A DNA stretch of 64,000 bases from Phycisphaerales bacterium (GCA_029245245.1 JAQWPT010000007.1:1-64000); one strand, 5' to 3'. Shown: positions 35,813-45,434, counted from the first letter of the stretch. The notes: generated by a model not told the origin, from the letters alone. A program made the numbers and translations.

Positions 35813-36684
35813 ACGCACACCGGCAAACTCGGAAGACCAGGTCGTGGAAGCGGATTGCCGCCGGCACGGCCGTGCTGCTGCTGGCGGCACCCGGCATGGC
35901 CGCGGTCACCGCTCCGGTTGAACTCAATCCCATCGAGGTGCTCCAGAGTGCGGCGGATTCCGTCCCGGGAATGGACGGGAACCTGAGCACGACGCTGAAC
36001 ATTCTCGTCCTGCTGACGGTGCTCAGCCTTGCTCCCTCGATCCTGATTCTCTGCACCTGCTTCACGCGGATCGTCATCGTCCTCGGCCTGCTGCGGCAGG
36101 CGTTGGGAACGCAGAGCCTGCCGCCGAGCCAGGTCATCGTGGGTCTGAGCCTGTTCATCACCTTCGTAGTCATGACTCCGACGATGGCGAGGATGTACGA
36201 GGACGGCATCAAGCCCTACGTCGATGGGCAGGAGGAAAGCTACGAGGTGGCCTGGGATCGAACCAAGCAGCCGCTTCGTGATTTCATGTTCTCCCAGCTG
36301 GAGGCGACGGGGAACTGGTCCGGTGTCTACATGATGCTCAACTACCGTGGCATCGACACGTCCGATCCCTCGGAACTGAAGCGGTCCGACGTCGACATGC
36401 TCACCCTCATTCCGGCCTACGTGCTCAGTGAACTGAAGGTGGCGTTTCTCATCGGGTTCCGAATCTACCTGCCCTTCCTCGTCATCGACCTGATCATCGC
36501 GAGCATGCTGGTCTCCATGGGCATGCTCATGCTGCCTCCGGTGCTGATCTCGCTGCCGTTCAAGCTGCTCCTGTTCGTCCTTGTCGACGGCTGGCAGCTC
36601 GTGGCCGGTTCCTTGATCACCAGCGTCATGCAGCCCGAATCCGTGCAGGGACTGGCCAACGCGGTCAGCGGGGGAGGTCCGTAG
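35809..36684 (+). CDS. fliP: Flagellar export gate protein FliP
   Basis: A 291-aa protein with a cleavable-type signal ('IAAGTAVLLLAAPGMAAV') followed by the FliP core: 'LSLAPSILILCTCFTRIVIV' and the C-terminal 'FRIYLPFLVIDLIIASML' and 'LPFKLLLFVLVDGW'. Forms the FliPQR export core. ATG 35809 sits in the fliO stop (ATGA). Confidence 0.97.
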   Translation: MNAHRQTRKTRSWKRIAAGTAVLLLAAPGMAAVTAPVELNPIEVLQSAADSVPGMDGNLSTTLNILVLLTVLSLAPSILILCTCFTRIVIVLGLLRQALGTQSLPPSQVIVGLSLFITFVVMTPTMARMYEDGIKPYVDGQEESYEVAWDRTKQPLRDFMFSQLEATGNWSGVYMMLNYRGIDTSDPSELKRSDVDMLTLIPAYVLSELKVAFLIGFRIYLPFLVIDLIIASMLVSMGMLMLPPVLISLPFKLLLFVLVDGWQLVAGSLITSVMQPESVQGLANAVSGGGP

Positions 36685-36727
36685 ATGCGCGCGCGCCGTG
36701 AACCAACGAGACGAAAGGAGGCCCGTC

Positions 36728-36979
36728 GTGGCTGGTGAAGGAATCGATGCTCTGCGCATGGCGCTCATGTACACCCTGATCCTGTCGGCACCCATTCTCG
36801 GAGCCGGACTGGTGGTCGGATTGATCGTGAGTCTCGTGCAGGCTGTCACACAGGTCCAGGAGCAGACGTTGAGTTTCGTTCCCAAGATCGCGGCCATGCT
36901 GCTGGTTGCCATCGCATTGATGGCCTGGCTGGTCATGAAACTGTCGGATTTCGCATTGGAGATGTTTACCGCCTTCTGA
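36728..36979 (+). CDS. fliQ: Flagellar export gate protein FliQ
   Basis: An 83-aa protein with two TM helices: 'LILSAPILGAGLVVGLIVSL' and 'IAAMLLVAIALMAWLVMKL', joined by 'QAVTQVQEQTLSFVPK', the FliQ signature. GTG 36728 has a perfect AAAGGAGG at good spacing; an open frame extends ten codons upstream. Confidence 0.95.
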   Translation: MAGEGIDALRMALMYTLILSAPILGAGLVVGLIVSLVQAVTQVQEQTLSFVPKIAAMLLVAIALMAWLVMKLSDFALEMFTAF

Positions 36980-37006
36980 AGTCGGTCCTATTCAGCATGA
37001 ACTTCC

Positions 37007-37786
37007 ATGAATGCACTGGCCGCTCATCTCCCTGCCGCAATGCTCGTCGTGTTTCGAGTCAGTGGTCTCATGATCTTTGCGCCGGTCTTCGGCTCGAACG
37101 TCGTGCCGCTTCGAGTCCGGATCCTGCTTGCCTTCGTGATCGGACTCGCGATCTACCCGCTCCTCTACGGACTCGGAGTCGTCTCGACGGAAGGGCTGCG
37201 GATGGATCTCTTCGCCCTGGCTCCCCTGGTGGCGATGGAAGTCATGGTGGGCCTGGTCATCGGCCTCGTGGCATCACTGCCGCTGGTGGCGATGCAGATG
37301 GGTGGATTGCTCATGGGACAGCAGATGGGCCTGGGCTTCGCGACGTTCTACAACCCCGCCGTGGGAGACGACGCGGATGTCCTGGGGCAACTGCTCTTCT
37401 TCCTGGCCCTGGTGGGATTCCTCGTTGTCAGTGGGCACGAGGCGATCATGATCGCGGTCATGAACAGTTTCGAGCATGTCCCACTGGGTGGATTCGTGAT
37501 CGATTCCGGGTTGATCACCTTCATTACCGGCATGCTGCTGGCGGCCTTCGAGGTAGCCATTCGTGTTGCGGCTCCGGTCCTGGCCATCATCTTTCTGCAG
37601 AGTATCGCCATGGGATTCGTATCCCGGACGGTGCCACAGTTGAACATCCTGAGTCTCGGATTTCCGTTGAGAATCCTCGTGGGCATTCTGGTGCTCATCG
37701 CGGGATTGGCGGTCATCGAGGAAGTCGGCATGGAGGCGATCGACGACACGCTCCACGCCATTCTGCACTGGGTCAAGTCCGCATGA
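37007..37786 (+). CDS. fliR: Flagellar export gate protein FliR
   Basis: A 259-aa polytopic protein; 'VFRVSGLMIFAPVFGSNVVPLRVRIL' (in part) and 'GQQMGLGFATFYNPAVG' are FliR-like, as are the final helices 'LSLGFPLRILVGILVLIAG'. Third member of the FliPQR core. Starts 28 nt after fliQ and is followed by flhB after 12 nt. Confidence 0.95.
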   Translation: MNALAAHLPAAMLVVFRVSGLMIFAPVFGSNVVPLRVRILLAFVIGLAIYPLLYGLGVVSTEGLRMDLFALAPLVAMEVMVGLVIGLVASLPLVAMQMGGLLMGQQMGLGFATFYNPAVGDDADVLGQLLFFLALVGFLVVSGHEAIMIAVMNSFEHVPLGGFVIDSGLITFITGMLLAAFEVAIRVAAPVLAIIFLQSIAMGFVSRTVPQLNILSLGFPLRILVGILVLIAGLAVIEEVGMEAIDDTLHAILHWVKSA

Positions 37787-37798
37787 GGAGAGCGTCGA

Positions 37799-38869
37799 AT
37801 GTCCGATGACCTCGGCGAACGAACCGAAGACGCCACGCCGCGGCGCCTGCGCGAAGCACGCACCGAGGGGCGAGTGGCTCGCAGCAACGACCTGACGGCG
37901 GCAATCGCGTTGCTGGTGAGCACCTTCATCCTGTGGGTGATGAGCGGCACCTTCCTCGAGCAGGGGGGATTGCTGCTCCAGCGCATGATCGATCTCGATG
38001 TTCTTGGCAATGCGCTGGAGCCCGCCGGAGCCTGGCAGGCACTGGTGCATCTTTCTGCGGGGGCGGCGGGGCTGCTGCTGCCGGTGCTGCTGCTGATGCT
38101 CATCGCGGTTGCCGGGGCGCAGTTGCTGCAGTTCGGCCTGCTGTTCACATTCAAGCCCCTGGAGCCACAACTGCAGCGGCTGGATCCGATCAAGGGATTG
38201 CAGCGGATCTTCGGCATCTCCGGAGTCATCCGGGTTTCGCTGGACTCCATGAAGATCCTGATCGTGCTCGCCGTGGCGGGACTGACGGTGTGGCAGTACG
38301 CACCCGATGTGCTGGCCCTGCCGACCCTGGAGATGAAGGCGATCATCTCCCGCGTCGGGTGGATGCTTGCCGATCTCTCCATGCGGATCGGAGGCGTGCT
38401 CCTCCTGCTGGGCATCCTGGACTTCGTCTACCAGCGGTGGAAGTACCGGCAGGATCTGAAGATGACCCGCCAGCAGGTCAAGGACGACATGAAGGACGCC
38501 GAGGGCGATCCCGGTCACAAGCGGCGCCGCATGCGGATGATGCAGCAACTGGCCATGCAGCGCATCGCATCCTCGGTTCCGCAGGCGGACGTGATCGTCA
38601 CGAATCCCGAGCACCTCGCCGTGGCCATCCAGTACGACCCCGCCACGATGGCCGCCCCGGTCGTGATTGCCAAGGGTGCGGATCTCGTGGCCTTCCGTAT
38701 CCGCCAGATCGCGGAGCGACACGGTGTGCCCATCGTCGAGCGCAAGCCGCTTGCCCGGGCTCTGCACGCCCAGGTCGAGGCTGGCCAGCCCATTCCAGCC
38801 GACCTCTTCAAGGCCGTCGCCGAACTCCTGGCCTGGGTCTACCAGTTGGAAGGACGGATGGCGTCGTGA
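37799..38869 (+). CDS. flhB: Flagellar export switch protein FlhB
   Basis: A 356-aa protein: 'ERTEDATPRRLREARTEGRV' at the N terminus, four TM helices, a linker 'KYRQDLKMTRQQVKDDMKD', and the cytoplasmic self-cleavage domain. The autocatalytic loop is NPEH at 269-272, where most family members have NPTH; 'HLAVAIQYDPATMAAPVVIAK' follows as usual. FlhB switches export from rod/hook to filament substrates after cleavage between Asn and Pro. Confidence 0.96.
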   Translation: MSDDLGERTEDATPRRLREARTEGRVARSNDLTAAIALLVSTFILWVMSGTFLEQGGLLLQRMIDLDVLGNALEPAGAWQALVHLSAGAAGLLLPVLLLMLIAVAGAQLLQFGLLFTFKPLEPQLQRLDPIKGLQRIFGISGVIRVSLDSMKILIVLAVAGLTVWQYAPDVLALPTLEMKAIISRVGWMLADLSMRIGGVLLLLGILDFVYQRWKYRQDLKMTRQQVKDDMKDAEGDPGHKRRRMRMMQQLAMQRIASSVPQADVIVTNPEHLAVAIQYDPATMAAPVVIAKGADLVAFRIRQIAERHGVPIVERKPLARALHAQVEAGQPIPADLFKAVAELLAWVYQLEGRMAS

Positions 38870-38891
38870 ACAGAAGGACCCCTGAGATCGC

Positions 38892-41051
38892 ATGAGTCGA
38901 CTTGCCGCTCAACCTGGTACCACCAGATCCGACGGGTTCAACGACCTGTTGGACCGCATCGGTCGCCACAAGCACCTGATCGTGCCGCTGGCGATCCTCA
39001 TGCTTCTGACGGTCCTCGTGGTGCCACTGCCGCCGGCGATTCTCGACGTGCTCATCGCCGCCAACATCGCGCTGGCATCGGTCATTCTCCTGACAACCGT
39101 CTACATGGATCGGCCGTTGGAGTTCAGCGTGTTCCCGGCGCTTCTGCTGGGCGCAACGCTCTTCCGCCTCGTGCTCAACGTCGCGTCGACCAGGCTGATT
39201 CTCAATGCGGATGCCCCGACGCCCGACTCTGCGATGTACATGGCCGGAAACGTGATCGAGGCTTTCGGCACATTCGTCGCCGGTACGTCCGTGATCGTTG
39301 GAATCATCATCTTCACGATCATCGTGGTCGTGCAGTTTGTCGTGATCACCAAGGGTGCAACCCGCATGAGCGAGGTCGCGGCCCGCTTCACGCTCGACGC
39401 CATGCCGGGCAAGCAGATGGCCATCGATGCCGATCTTTCCGCGGGAATTCTCGAGGAACACGAGGCCCGTGATCGGCGTCAGGAAATTACCCGGGAGGCG
39501 GACTTCTACGGGGCGATGGATGGTGCCAGCAAGTTCGTCCGTGGTGACGCCATCGCCGGCCTGATCATCACGCTCGTCAACATCATCGGCGGCATTGCCA
39601 TCGGCATGGCCATCAAGGGGTGGACGTTCTCGGAAACGATCTCCGTCTTCACGAAGCTCACCATCGGTGACGGACTGGCTTCCCAGATTCCCGCCTTCAT
39701 CGTGGCCATCGCCGCGGGACTGATCGTCGCCAGGGCGGGCGAACGGCAGACCATCGGTGACGAAATCCCCCGTCAGCTCGCGTCCCAGCCACTGGCTCTC
39801 TACCTCGTTGCGATCTTCCTGGCCATCCTGGCCTTCACGCCGCTTCCAACGCTGCCGCTGCTCCTGGCCAGTGGGGGACTGGCCTTCATCGGCTGGAGCC
39901 GCACCCGGATGGACAGCCGCAATGGGGAGCAGCAGGAAGCCGAAGCTCGTGCCGCCGCGTCTCAGGAGGCTCCCGGGGAACAGGCGGTCGAAGAACTGCT
40001 CTCCATGGACGCCCTGGAGATCGAGATCGGATACGGCCTCGTGCAACTGGTCGACACCGCCCGCGGTGGCGATCTGCTGGACCGGATCGCGGCCATTCGC
40101 CGACAGTTGGCGGTGGAACTGGGGCTGGTCGTGCCACCGGTGCGTATCCGCGACAACGTGCAACTCGACGCATCCACGTACTGCGTGAAACTTCGGGGCG
40201 AGATCATTTCATCCGGCGTGGTGCACCCGAACCTGCTGATGGCGATGGCGGCGGGCATGGCAGCCGAACCCATCGAGGGCATCGCTGGACGCGAGCCCGC
40301 CTTCGATCTCGACGTCGTATGGATCGATCAGGAGCAACGAGCTCGGGCCGACATGCTTGGATACACCGTGGTCGATGCCGCGAGCGTACTGGCGACGCAC
40401 CTTGCGGAACTCATCCGGTCCCATGCATCGGAACTCGTGACCCGGGAAGAGGTCGGCCGCCTCATCGAGCAGCTCAAGTCGACATCGCCCAAGCTCGTGG
40501 AAGAGGCCGTCCCGGCCATCGTCAAGCCAGGTGAACTCCAGAAGGTGCTGCAGAACCTGCTGGTCGAACGGGTACCGATCCGGGACCTCGAGACGATCAT
40601 CGAGACACTTACGGACTGGGCGCCCCATTCCCGTGATCCGGCTGTTCTGACGGAATACGTTCGCAATGCCCTGCGTCGGACGATCTCGCACCAGCACGCC
40701 ATCGCGGATGAACACGGGAAGCTGAAGCTCCACTGCGTCACGCTGGACCCGGCCACCGAGCAGGTGATCAGTTCGCACATTGATCGATCGCCGGCGGCAA
40801 CGACGCTCACCATGCCACCGGACCGCGCGGCGTACCTCGCATCTGCCGTGTCTTCCGCCGCCGAACCGCTGGTCCGGGCCGGGCATCGGATCATCGTCCT
40901 CGCTTCGCCGAACGTCCGCTCGCAGGTCCGCTCGGTCCTGGAAGCGCACGTCCCCGGGGTGATCGTCCTGGCCTACAACGAAGTTGAACGAGACATCGAT
41001 GTCGAGTCCCTCGGACTCGTGCACATGGAAACGGAATCCGTCGCCGCCTGA
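38892..41051 (+). CDS. flhA: Flagellar export protein FlhA
   Basis: A 719-aa export-gate protein: about eight TM helices in the first 330 residues with 'FPALLLGATLFRLVLNVAST' and the FHIPEP region 'KGATRMSEVAARFTLDAMPG', followed by a large cytoplasmic domain that docks export chaperones ('HLAELIRSHASELVTREEV', 'LVEEAVPAIVKPGELQKVLQ'). 22 nt after flhB. Confidence 0.97.
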   Translation: MSRLAAQPGTTRSDGFNDLLDRIGRHKHLIVPLAILMLLTVLVVPLPPAILDVLIAANIALASVILLTTVYMDRPLEFSVFPALLLGATLFRLVLNVASTRLILNADAPTPDSAMYMAGNVIEAFGTFVAGTSVIVGIIIFTIIVVVQFVVITKGATRMSEVAARFTLDAMPGKQMAIDADLSAGILEEHEARDRRQEITREADFYGAMDGASKFVRGDAIAGLIITLVNIIGGIAIGMAIKGWTFSETISVFTKLTIGDGLASQIPAFIVAIAAGLIVARAGERQTIGDEIPRQLASQPLALYLVAIFLAILAFTPLPTLPLLLASGGLAFIGWSRTRMDSRNGEQQEAEARAAASQEAPGEQAVEELLSMDALEIEIGYGLVQLVDTARGGDLLDRIAAIRRQLAVELGLVVPPVRIRDNVQLDASTYCVKLRGEIISSGVVHPNLLMAMAAGMAAEPIEGIAGREPAFDLDVVWIDQEQRARADMLGYTVVDAASVLATHLAELIRSHASELVTREEVGRLIEQLKSTSPKLVEEAVPAIVKPGELQKVLQNLLVERVPIRDLETIIETLTDWAPHSRDPAVLTEYVRNALRRTISHQHAIADEHGKLKLHCVTLDPATEQVISSHIDRSPAATTLTMPPDRAAYLASAVSSAAEPLVRAGHRIIVLASPNVRSQVRSVLEAHVPGVIVLAYNEVERDIDVESLGLVHMETESVAA

Positions 41052-41099
41052 ATCCTGTCCGGGGAACCGGGCGCAACCGCAGCCATGGAGGGCTGACCC

Positions 41100-42392
41100 T
41101 TGAAAGTACGAACCTATCTGGCACATTCAATGGACGAGGCCGTGCAGGCCGTCCGACGCGACCTCGGCTCCGACGCGGTCATCCTCGAGACCCGGGCGAC
41201 CCGGCGTGGGGGATTCCTCGGGCTGTTCACCCGTTCGGTGGTGGAACTGCGGGCTACGACCGCCGACCAGGTGCGGCCCCGCCGCGCTCCGGTGCCCGAG
41301 GCCGTTCCGGTCGTCACCACATCCAGCCATGCCCGGGATGCCTACCTGTCTTCCAGCCTGGATTCAGCGAAGACTCCCCTTGGGCATGAAGCACGCCGCG
41401 AGCAGACCCGGAGCATGGCCCGGAACCTGCTGAACGATCTCGAGGCCGCACCCGCACCCGCACCTGCCGCGACTCCGGCCCAACCCGAAGGCGGCGAGAT
41501 TCGCGAGGAACTCGACGAGATCCGAGGACTGGTCGAGCGTGTTCTGCAGGCACAGCAGCACACGTCACCTGATGCTGCGCCGCCGGTGGCGGAGGAAGTC
41601 TTCGACCTCTACCTGAATCTGCTGGCACAGGAATGCTCCGAGGAACTTGCCGTCGACGCGCTCAATGCGGTGACGAGCACGTTGTCTCGCGAGGAACTGG
41701 AAGACCAGCAACTGGTTCGGCACGCGCTCGTCGAGCAGTTGGCATCGTTCATCCCGGTTGCGGACGGCTCACTGCTGTCCACGTCGCCCGATGGACGTCC
41801 GCTGACCATGGCGCTGGTGGGACCGACGGGCGTCGGGAAGACGACCACCGTCGCCAAGATCGCAGCCGCCTACCGGTTGCGACAGGGAAGGACGGTCGGG
41901 TTGATCACGTTGGACACCTATCGCATCGCTGCGGTGGAGCAGTTGCGGGTCTACGCGGAGATCATCGGTGTTCCGATGCAGGTGGCCCGCTCGCAGGATG
42001 AACTCCTGGACATCCTGCAGCAGATGTCGCACCTCGATGTCGTGCTGATCGATACGGCAGGCCGAAGCCAGAAGGATTCCGATCGGATCCAGGAACTGCG
42101 AACCTGGCTGGACGTGGCGCAACCACACGAGGTGCATCTGGTCCTGGCATCGACGGCTTCAAGATCCGTCCTCATGAGCGAGGCCGACGAGTTCTCGCAG
42201 ATCGGCATCGACCGCGTCGTCCTCACCAAGCTCGACGAGGCCGTGAACTTCGGGATGCTGGTCGAGGTCACGCACCGCATCGGTCGCAAGTTGAGTTTCC
42301 TCACCACGGGACAGGAGGTCCCCGACCACATCGAGACGGCACGCCCCGCCCGACTGGCCGAACTCGTACTCAATGCCGGAGGGGTGTCATGA
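41100..42392 (+). CDS. flhF: Flagellar GTPase FlhF
   Basis: A 430-aa SRP-type GTPase. N-terminal B domain 'MKVRTYLAHSMDEAVQAVRR', an Ala/Pro-rich linker, then NG domains: G1 GPTGVGKTT (about 240), 'LITLDTYRIAAVEQLRVYA', G3 DTAGRSQKD and G4 TKLDEA. FlhF marks the site of flagellum assembly. TTG start at 41100. The FlhG gene overlaps its stop by 4 nt. Confidence 0.95.
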   Translation: MKVRTYLAHSMDEAVQAVRRDLGSDAVILETRATRRGGFLGLFTRSVVELRATTADQVRPRRAPVPEAVPVVTTSSHARDAYLSSSLDSAKTPLGHEARREQTRSMARNLLNDLEAAPAPAPAATPAQPEGGEIREELDEIRGLVERVLQAQQHTSPDAAPPVAEEVFDLYLNLLAQECSEELAVDALNAVTSTLSREELEDQQLVRHALVEQLASFIPVADGSLLSTSPDGRPLTMALVGPTGVGKTTTVAKIAAAYRLRQGRTVGLITLDTYRIAAVEQLRVYAEIIGVPMQVARSQDELLDILQQMSHLDVVLIDTAGRSQKDSDRIQELRTWLDVAQPHEVHLVLASTASRSVLMSEADEFSQIGIDRVVLTKLDEAVNFGMLVEVTHRIGRKLSFLTTGQEVPDHIETARPARLAELVLNAGGVS

Positions 42393-43363
42393 CCGATCAG
42401 GCCACGCGGTTGCGGTCGATCATTGGTGACGAACTTGTTGCCCGGCGGATCCAGGCAGATCGCTCCACATCGACTGATGACGAGTTCACGCTCGATGCGC
42501 ATTCGACGGTCGCAGGAACGATGCGCCGCAGTGCCAAGGCCATCGCCATCACCTCCGGCAAGGGGGGAGTGGGCAAGAGCAATATCGCGGTGAACCTCGC
42601 CGCATCGATGGCCCAGACCGGCAAGCGGGTGGTGCTGCTTGATGCCGATCTCGGCCTGGCCAATGCCGATGTGCTCTGCAGCATCACGCCGAGGAGAACG
42701 ATCGAGCACGTGCTTGAGGGACGAGCGACCCTGCGGGAGATCATGGTGCCCGGGCCCGGTGGCTTCATGCTCGTGCCCGGAGCCTCCGGTGTGGCGGACA
42801 TGGCCGACCTGGAGCCGCAGCATCGACGCATCCTGCTTCGTGAGCTGCTGCGACTGGAACGGACCGCAGACGTGATCCTGGTGGATACAGGAGCCGGAAT
42901 CGGTCGTTCCGTGGTCGGATTTGCCGTCGCAGCCGAGCGTGTCATGGTTGTCTGCACTCCGGAGCCGACCTCGATCACCGACGCCTATGGCATGATCAAG
43001 TCGCTGTTGAGCGTTTCCCGGGACATCTCCATCCGATTATTGGTGAACATGGTTGAATCGGAAGCGGAGGGGCGGGATGTGCACCTTCGCATGCAGCAGG
43101 CATGCTCCACGTTTCTTCGGTATCCAATTGGCCTGGCAGGATTTGTGCCTCGCGACCCGATGGTGAGCCAGGCCGTGCGTGACCAACTTCCATTCGTCAT
43201 CGGATCTCCCAACGGGCTGGCAACGCGGCAGATCAGGGCCATAGCCGCTTCGGAACTTGGAGAACGGTCCTCTGAACCAAGCAAGGAGGCGCAACATGGG
43301 TTTTTCAACCGATTTACACGCTGGTTGGGTTTTTCTGACGATGTTGAACGGGCTGGAAGGTGA
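42389..43363 (+). CDS. flhG: Flagellar number regulator FlhG (MinD/ParA-type ATPase)
   Basis: A 324-aa deviant Walker A ATPase: 'AITSGKGGVGKSNIAVNLAA' with KGGVGKS near residue 58, 'LLDADLGLANADVLCSI', and 'VILVDTGAGIGRSVVGF'. The N-terminal ~45 residues before the ATPase could interact with FlhF. C-terminal amphipathic helix 'FFNRFTRWLGF' is a likely membrane anchor. Restricts flagellar number with FlhF. Confidence 0.94.
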   Translation: MTDQATRLRSIIGDELVARRIQADRSTSTDDEFTLDAHSTVAGTMRRSAKAIAITSGKGGVGKSNIAVNLAASMAQTGKRVVLLDADLGLANADVLCSITPRRTIEHVLEGRATLREIMVPGPGGFMLVPGASGVADMADLEPQHRRILLRELLRLERTADVILVDTGAGIGRSVVGFAVAAERVMVVCTPEPTSITDAYGMIKSLLSVSRDISIRLLVNMVESEAEGRDVHLRMQQACSTFLRYPIGLAGFVPRDPMVSQAVRDQLPFVIGSPNGLATRQIRAIAASELGERSSEPSKEAQHGFFNRFTRWLGFSDDVERAGR

Positions 43364-43398
43364 GGTGGATTGTCTTCTGGTGAGAAGGATTACAACGC

Positions 43399-43716
43399 AT
43401 GGATGATGTACGCAGCCACAGCATGGAAGTACTGAACTGGAAGTCATTTCCGCCTCGATTGGCGACTGGAACGGCCCTCGTGGGGTTCAGTGTCGCCATT
43501 CTCAACGGCATGATGGTGGAAAATGAGCCAATCGTGATCCTGCTTCGAGCAATGGTGGCAATGATCATCTGCTGGGCCCTGGCCTGGTGCGCTGGAAGCA
43601 TGATTGTGCTTGCGGTCTCCCGTGATGGATCCGGAGCACCGTCTCACGACGAACTCAGCGAGCAGGAAGACGCTTCCACCGTGGACGTCGAGGCTCCTGA
43701 TTCCGTAACTGCCTGA
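43399..43716 (+). CDS. Small two-helix membrane protein in flagellar cluster
   Basis: A 105-aa protein: N-terminal ~20 polar residues, TM1 'LATGTALVGFSVAILNGMM', TM2 'AMVAMIICWALAWCAGSMIVLAV' (in part), acidic C-terminal tail (EQEDASTVDVEAPD). No family recognised. It lies 35 nt after flhG and before the sigma factor, so a flagellum-linked role is likely from context only. Confidence 0.7.
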   Translation: MDDVRSHSMEVLNWKSFPPRLATGTALVGFSVAILNGMMVENEPIVILLRAMVAMIICWALAWCAGSMIVLAVSRDGSGAPSHDELSEQEDASTVDVEAPDSVTA

Positions 43717-43763
43717 GTCCCTACTTGACCATTGCAGGGGCATGATGGTAGGTTTGTGCAGGT

Positions 43764-43800
43764 CGATCACGATTCGAACGGAATCGAATCAACTTGATCG
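43764..43800 (+). promoter_or_regulatory. Nested inverted repeats upstream of the FliA-type sigma gene
   Basis: Outer arms CGATCA / TGATCG (43764-43769, 43795-43800) enclose a hairpin CGATTC-GAACG-GAATCG (43770-43786). It lies about 58 nt before the sigma factor ATG in the only non-coding gap of this part of the cluster; may be an operator or an mRNA structure. Confidence 0.4.
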
Positions 43801-43857
43801 AACCTGAACGCATGACGCGTTCGACATTACGCGGCGACATGGTCAAGGAGCGGACCG

Positions 43858-44769
43858 ATGCCGAAGGCAACTACGAAGGTTGGACGGAAGTCAGCCTCGT
43901 CAGCAACGGGGAGCGGGAGCGGACGGACAAGCAAGTCCACCGCGACTTCCTCCAAAGGCAAGAAGAAGGTACGGCGCAAGGCCACTACGACGGTCACTGT
44001 CGAGGTGCTTGTGGACATGGAGATCGGTGAGGTCTGGGTTCTGTACCAGGCTGGGCCGTCCGACATGATCCGGAACTTCCTCATCGAAAATTACCTGCCA
44101 CTGGTCCGCTACACGGCGGAACGGATGCACACCCGTCTGCCATCGGAGGTGGATGTCGAGGACCTCATGTCCTCGGGCCTCTTCGGGCTCATGGATGCGA
44201 TCGACGCCTTCGACCTGAGCCGGGGCGTCAAGTTCGAAACCTACTGCACCCAGCGGATCCGTGGAGCCATCTTCGATGAACTCCGGGCCATGGACTGGGT
44301 GCCGCGTCTGGTGCGGTCACGGACGGCGAAGGTCGATCGGGCCCGCCGCTCCTTCGAGATGCAGCACGGCCGTCGCGCGACGGAATCCGAGATCTGCAAC
44401 CGCATGGAGGTGGACAAGAACGAGTTCGGGAAACTCTCCCGCGATTCCAAGCCCGTCGGGGTCGTCTCCCTGAACCGCAAGTGGTTCGAGACCGACTCCA
44501 ACAAGGACGTGCGGGAGATCGACGTCGTCAAGGATCATCGCCAGGAGAATCCGGTCACCCAGTTGCAGCGGGATGACCTGAAGCTGCTGATGACCAAGGG
44601 GCTCTCCCGCGCCGAACGGCTGATCATCATCCTCTACTACTACGAGGAGATGACGATGAAGGAGATCGGCATCACGCTCGACCTCTCCGAGTCGCGTGTC
44701 AGCCAGATGCATTCATCGATTCTCGCGCGACTCAAGGCGCAGATGCAGCACCGCACCAAGGAGTTCTGA
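43858..44769 (+). CDS. fliA: FliA/WhiG-type RNA polymerase sigma factor (sigma-28)
   Basis: A 303-aa sigma-70 family protein with region 2 'NYLPLVRYTAERMHTRLPSE' and 'DLMSSGLFGLMDAIDAFDLS', 'FETYCTQRIRGAIFDELR', region 3 'RRSFEMQHGRRATESEICN' and region 4 'LILYYYEEMTMKEIGITLDLSESRVSQMHS' (in part). This sets order as in FliA, which reads late flagellar promoters. Residues 1-48 are an added Lys/Ser/Thr-rich tail with no acidic residues. Last gene of the flagellar cluster, followed by a convergent scoB. Confidence 0.93.
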   Translation: MPKATTKVGRKSASSATGSGSGRTSKSTATSSKGKKKVRRKATTTVTVEVLVDMEIGEVWVLYQAGPSDMIRNFLIENYLPLVRYTAERMHTRLPSEVDVEDLMSSGLFGLMDAIDAFDLSRGVKFETYCTQRIRGAIFDELRAMDWVPRLVRSRTAKVDRARRSFEMQHGRRATESEICNRMEVDKNEFGKLSRDSKPVGVVSLNRKWFETDSNKDVREIDVVKDHRQENPVTQLQRDDLKLLMTKGLSRAERLIIILYYYEEMTMKEIGITLDLSESRVSQMHSSILARLKAQMQHRTKEF

Positions 44770-44771
44770 GT

Positions 44772-45434
44772 TCAGGCGGTGATCGACTGGATCGATTCGG
44801 CCACGCGGATCTCCGCGGTGGTCTTCTCGAGCACCTCGTCGACCGTCACGTCCGGGGCGAGTTCGGTCAGTACGAACCGTCGGTCCTTCGGATCCATCTC
44901 GAGTACGCAGAGATCCGTGATCACCATGTCGATGCACTGAAGCCCGGTCAGGGGCAGGGTGCAGGTGGGGATCAACTTGGGTGAGCCCTTGCGGCTGACA
45001 TGCTCCATCATCACGATGACCTTCCGGACCCCGGCCACGAGGTCCATCGCACCGCCCATTCCCTTGACCATCTTGCCTGGGATCATCCAGTTGGCGATAT
45101 CTCCCTCCTGGGACACCTCCATGGCTCCCAGGATGGCCAGGTTGATGTGGCCACCGCGGATCATGGCGAAGGAGTCCGCCGAGGAGAAGAAGCTGGCCCC
45201 GGGCTCGGCCGTGACCGTCTGCTTTCCGGCATTGATCAGGTCCGCATCGACCGCGTGTTCGGCCGGGAAGGGGCCCATGCCCAGCAGCCCGTTCTCCGAC
45301 TGCAGGTGGACTTCCATTCCCTCGGGCACGAAGTTCGCCACCAGGGTGGGCATCCCGATGCCGAGGTTCACGTAGAAGCCATCCTGCATTTCGCAGGCGG
45401 CACGTTTCGCGATTCCATTGCGGTCAAGGGGCAT
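44772..45434 (-). CDS. scoB: 3-oxoacid CoA-transferase subunit B
   Basis: A 220-aa family I CoA-transferase beta subunit. '[19 protein letters not shown]' and '[14 protein letters not shown]' carry the catalytic Glu47; '[14 protein letters not shown]' and '[15 protein letters not shown]' are also diagnostic. Moves CoA between succinyl-CoA and a 3-oxoacid. The alpha subunit that normally precedes it is not adjacent; the next upstream gene on this side is a divergent ALDH. Confidence 0.93.
   Translation of the reverse strand: MPLDRNGIAKRAACEMQDGFYVNLGIGMPTLVANFVPEGMEVHLQSENGLLGMGPFPAEHAVDADLINAGKQTVTAEPGASFFSSADSFAMIRGGHINLAILGAMEVSQEGDIANWMIPGKMVKGMGGAMDLVAGVRKVIVMMEHVSRKGSPKLIPTCTLPLTGLQCIDMVITDLCVLEMDPKDRRFVLTELAPDVTVDEVLEKTTAEIRVAESIQSITA

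Noticed and set aside
37274-38893. A 539-codon minus-strand open frame opposite fliR and flhB.
   Set aside because: His/Gln/Asp-rich antisense artefact; the opposite strand encodes clear flagellar proteins.
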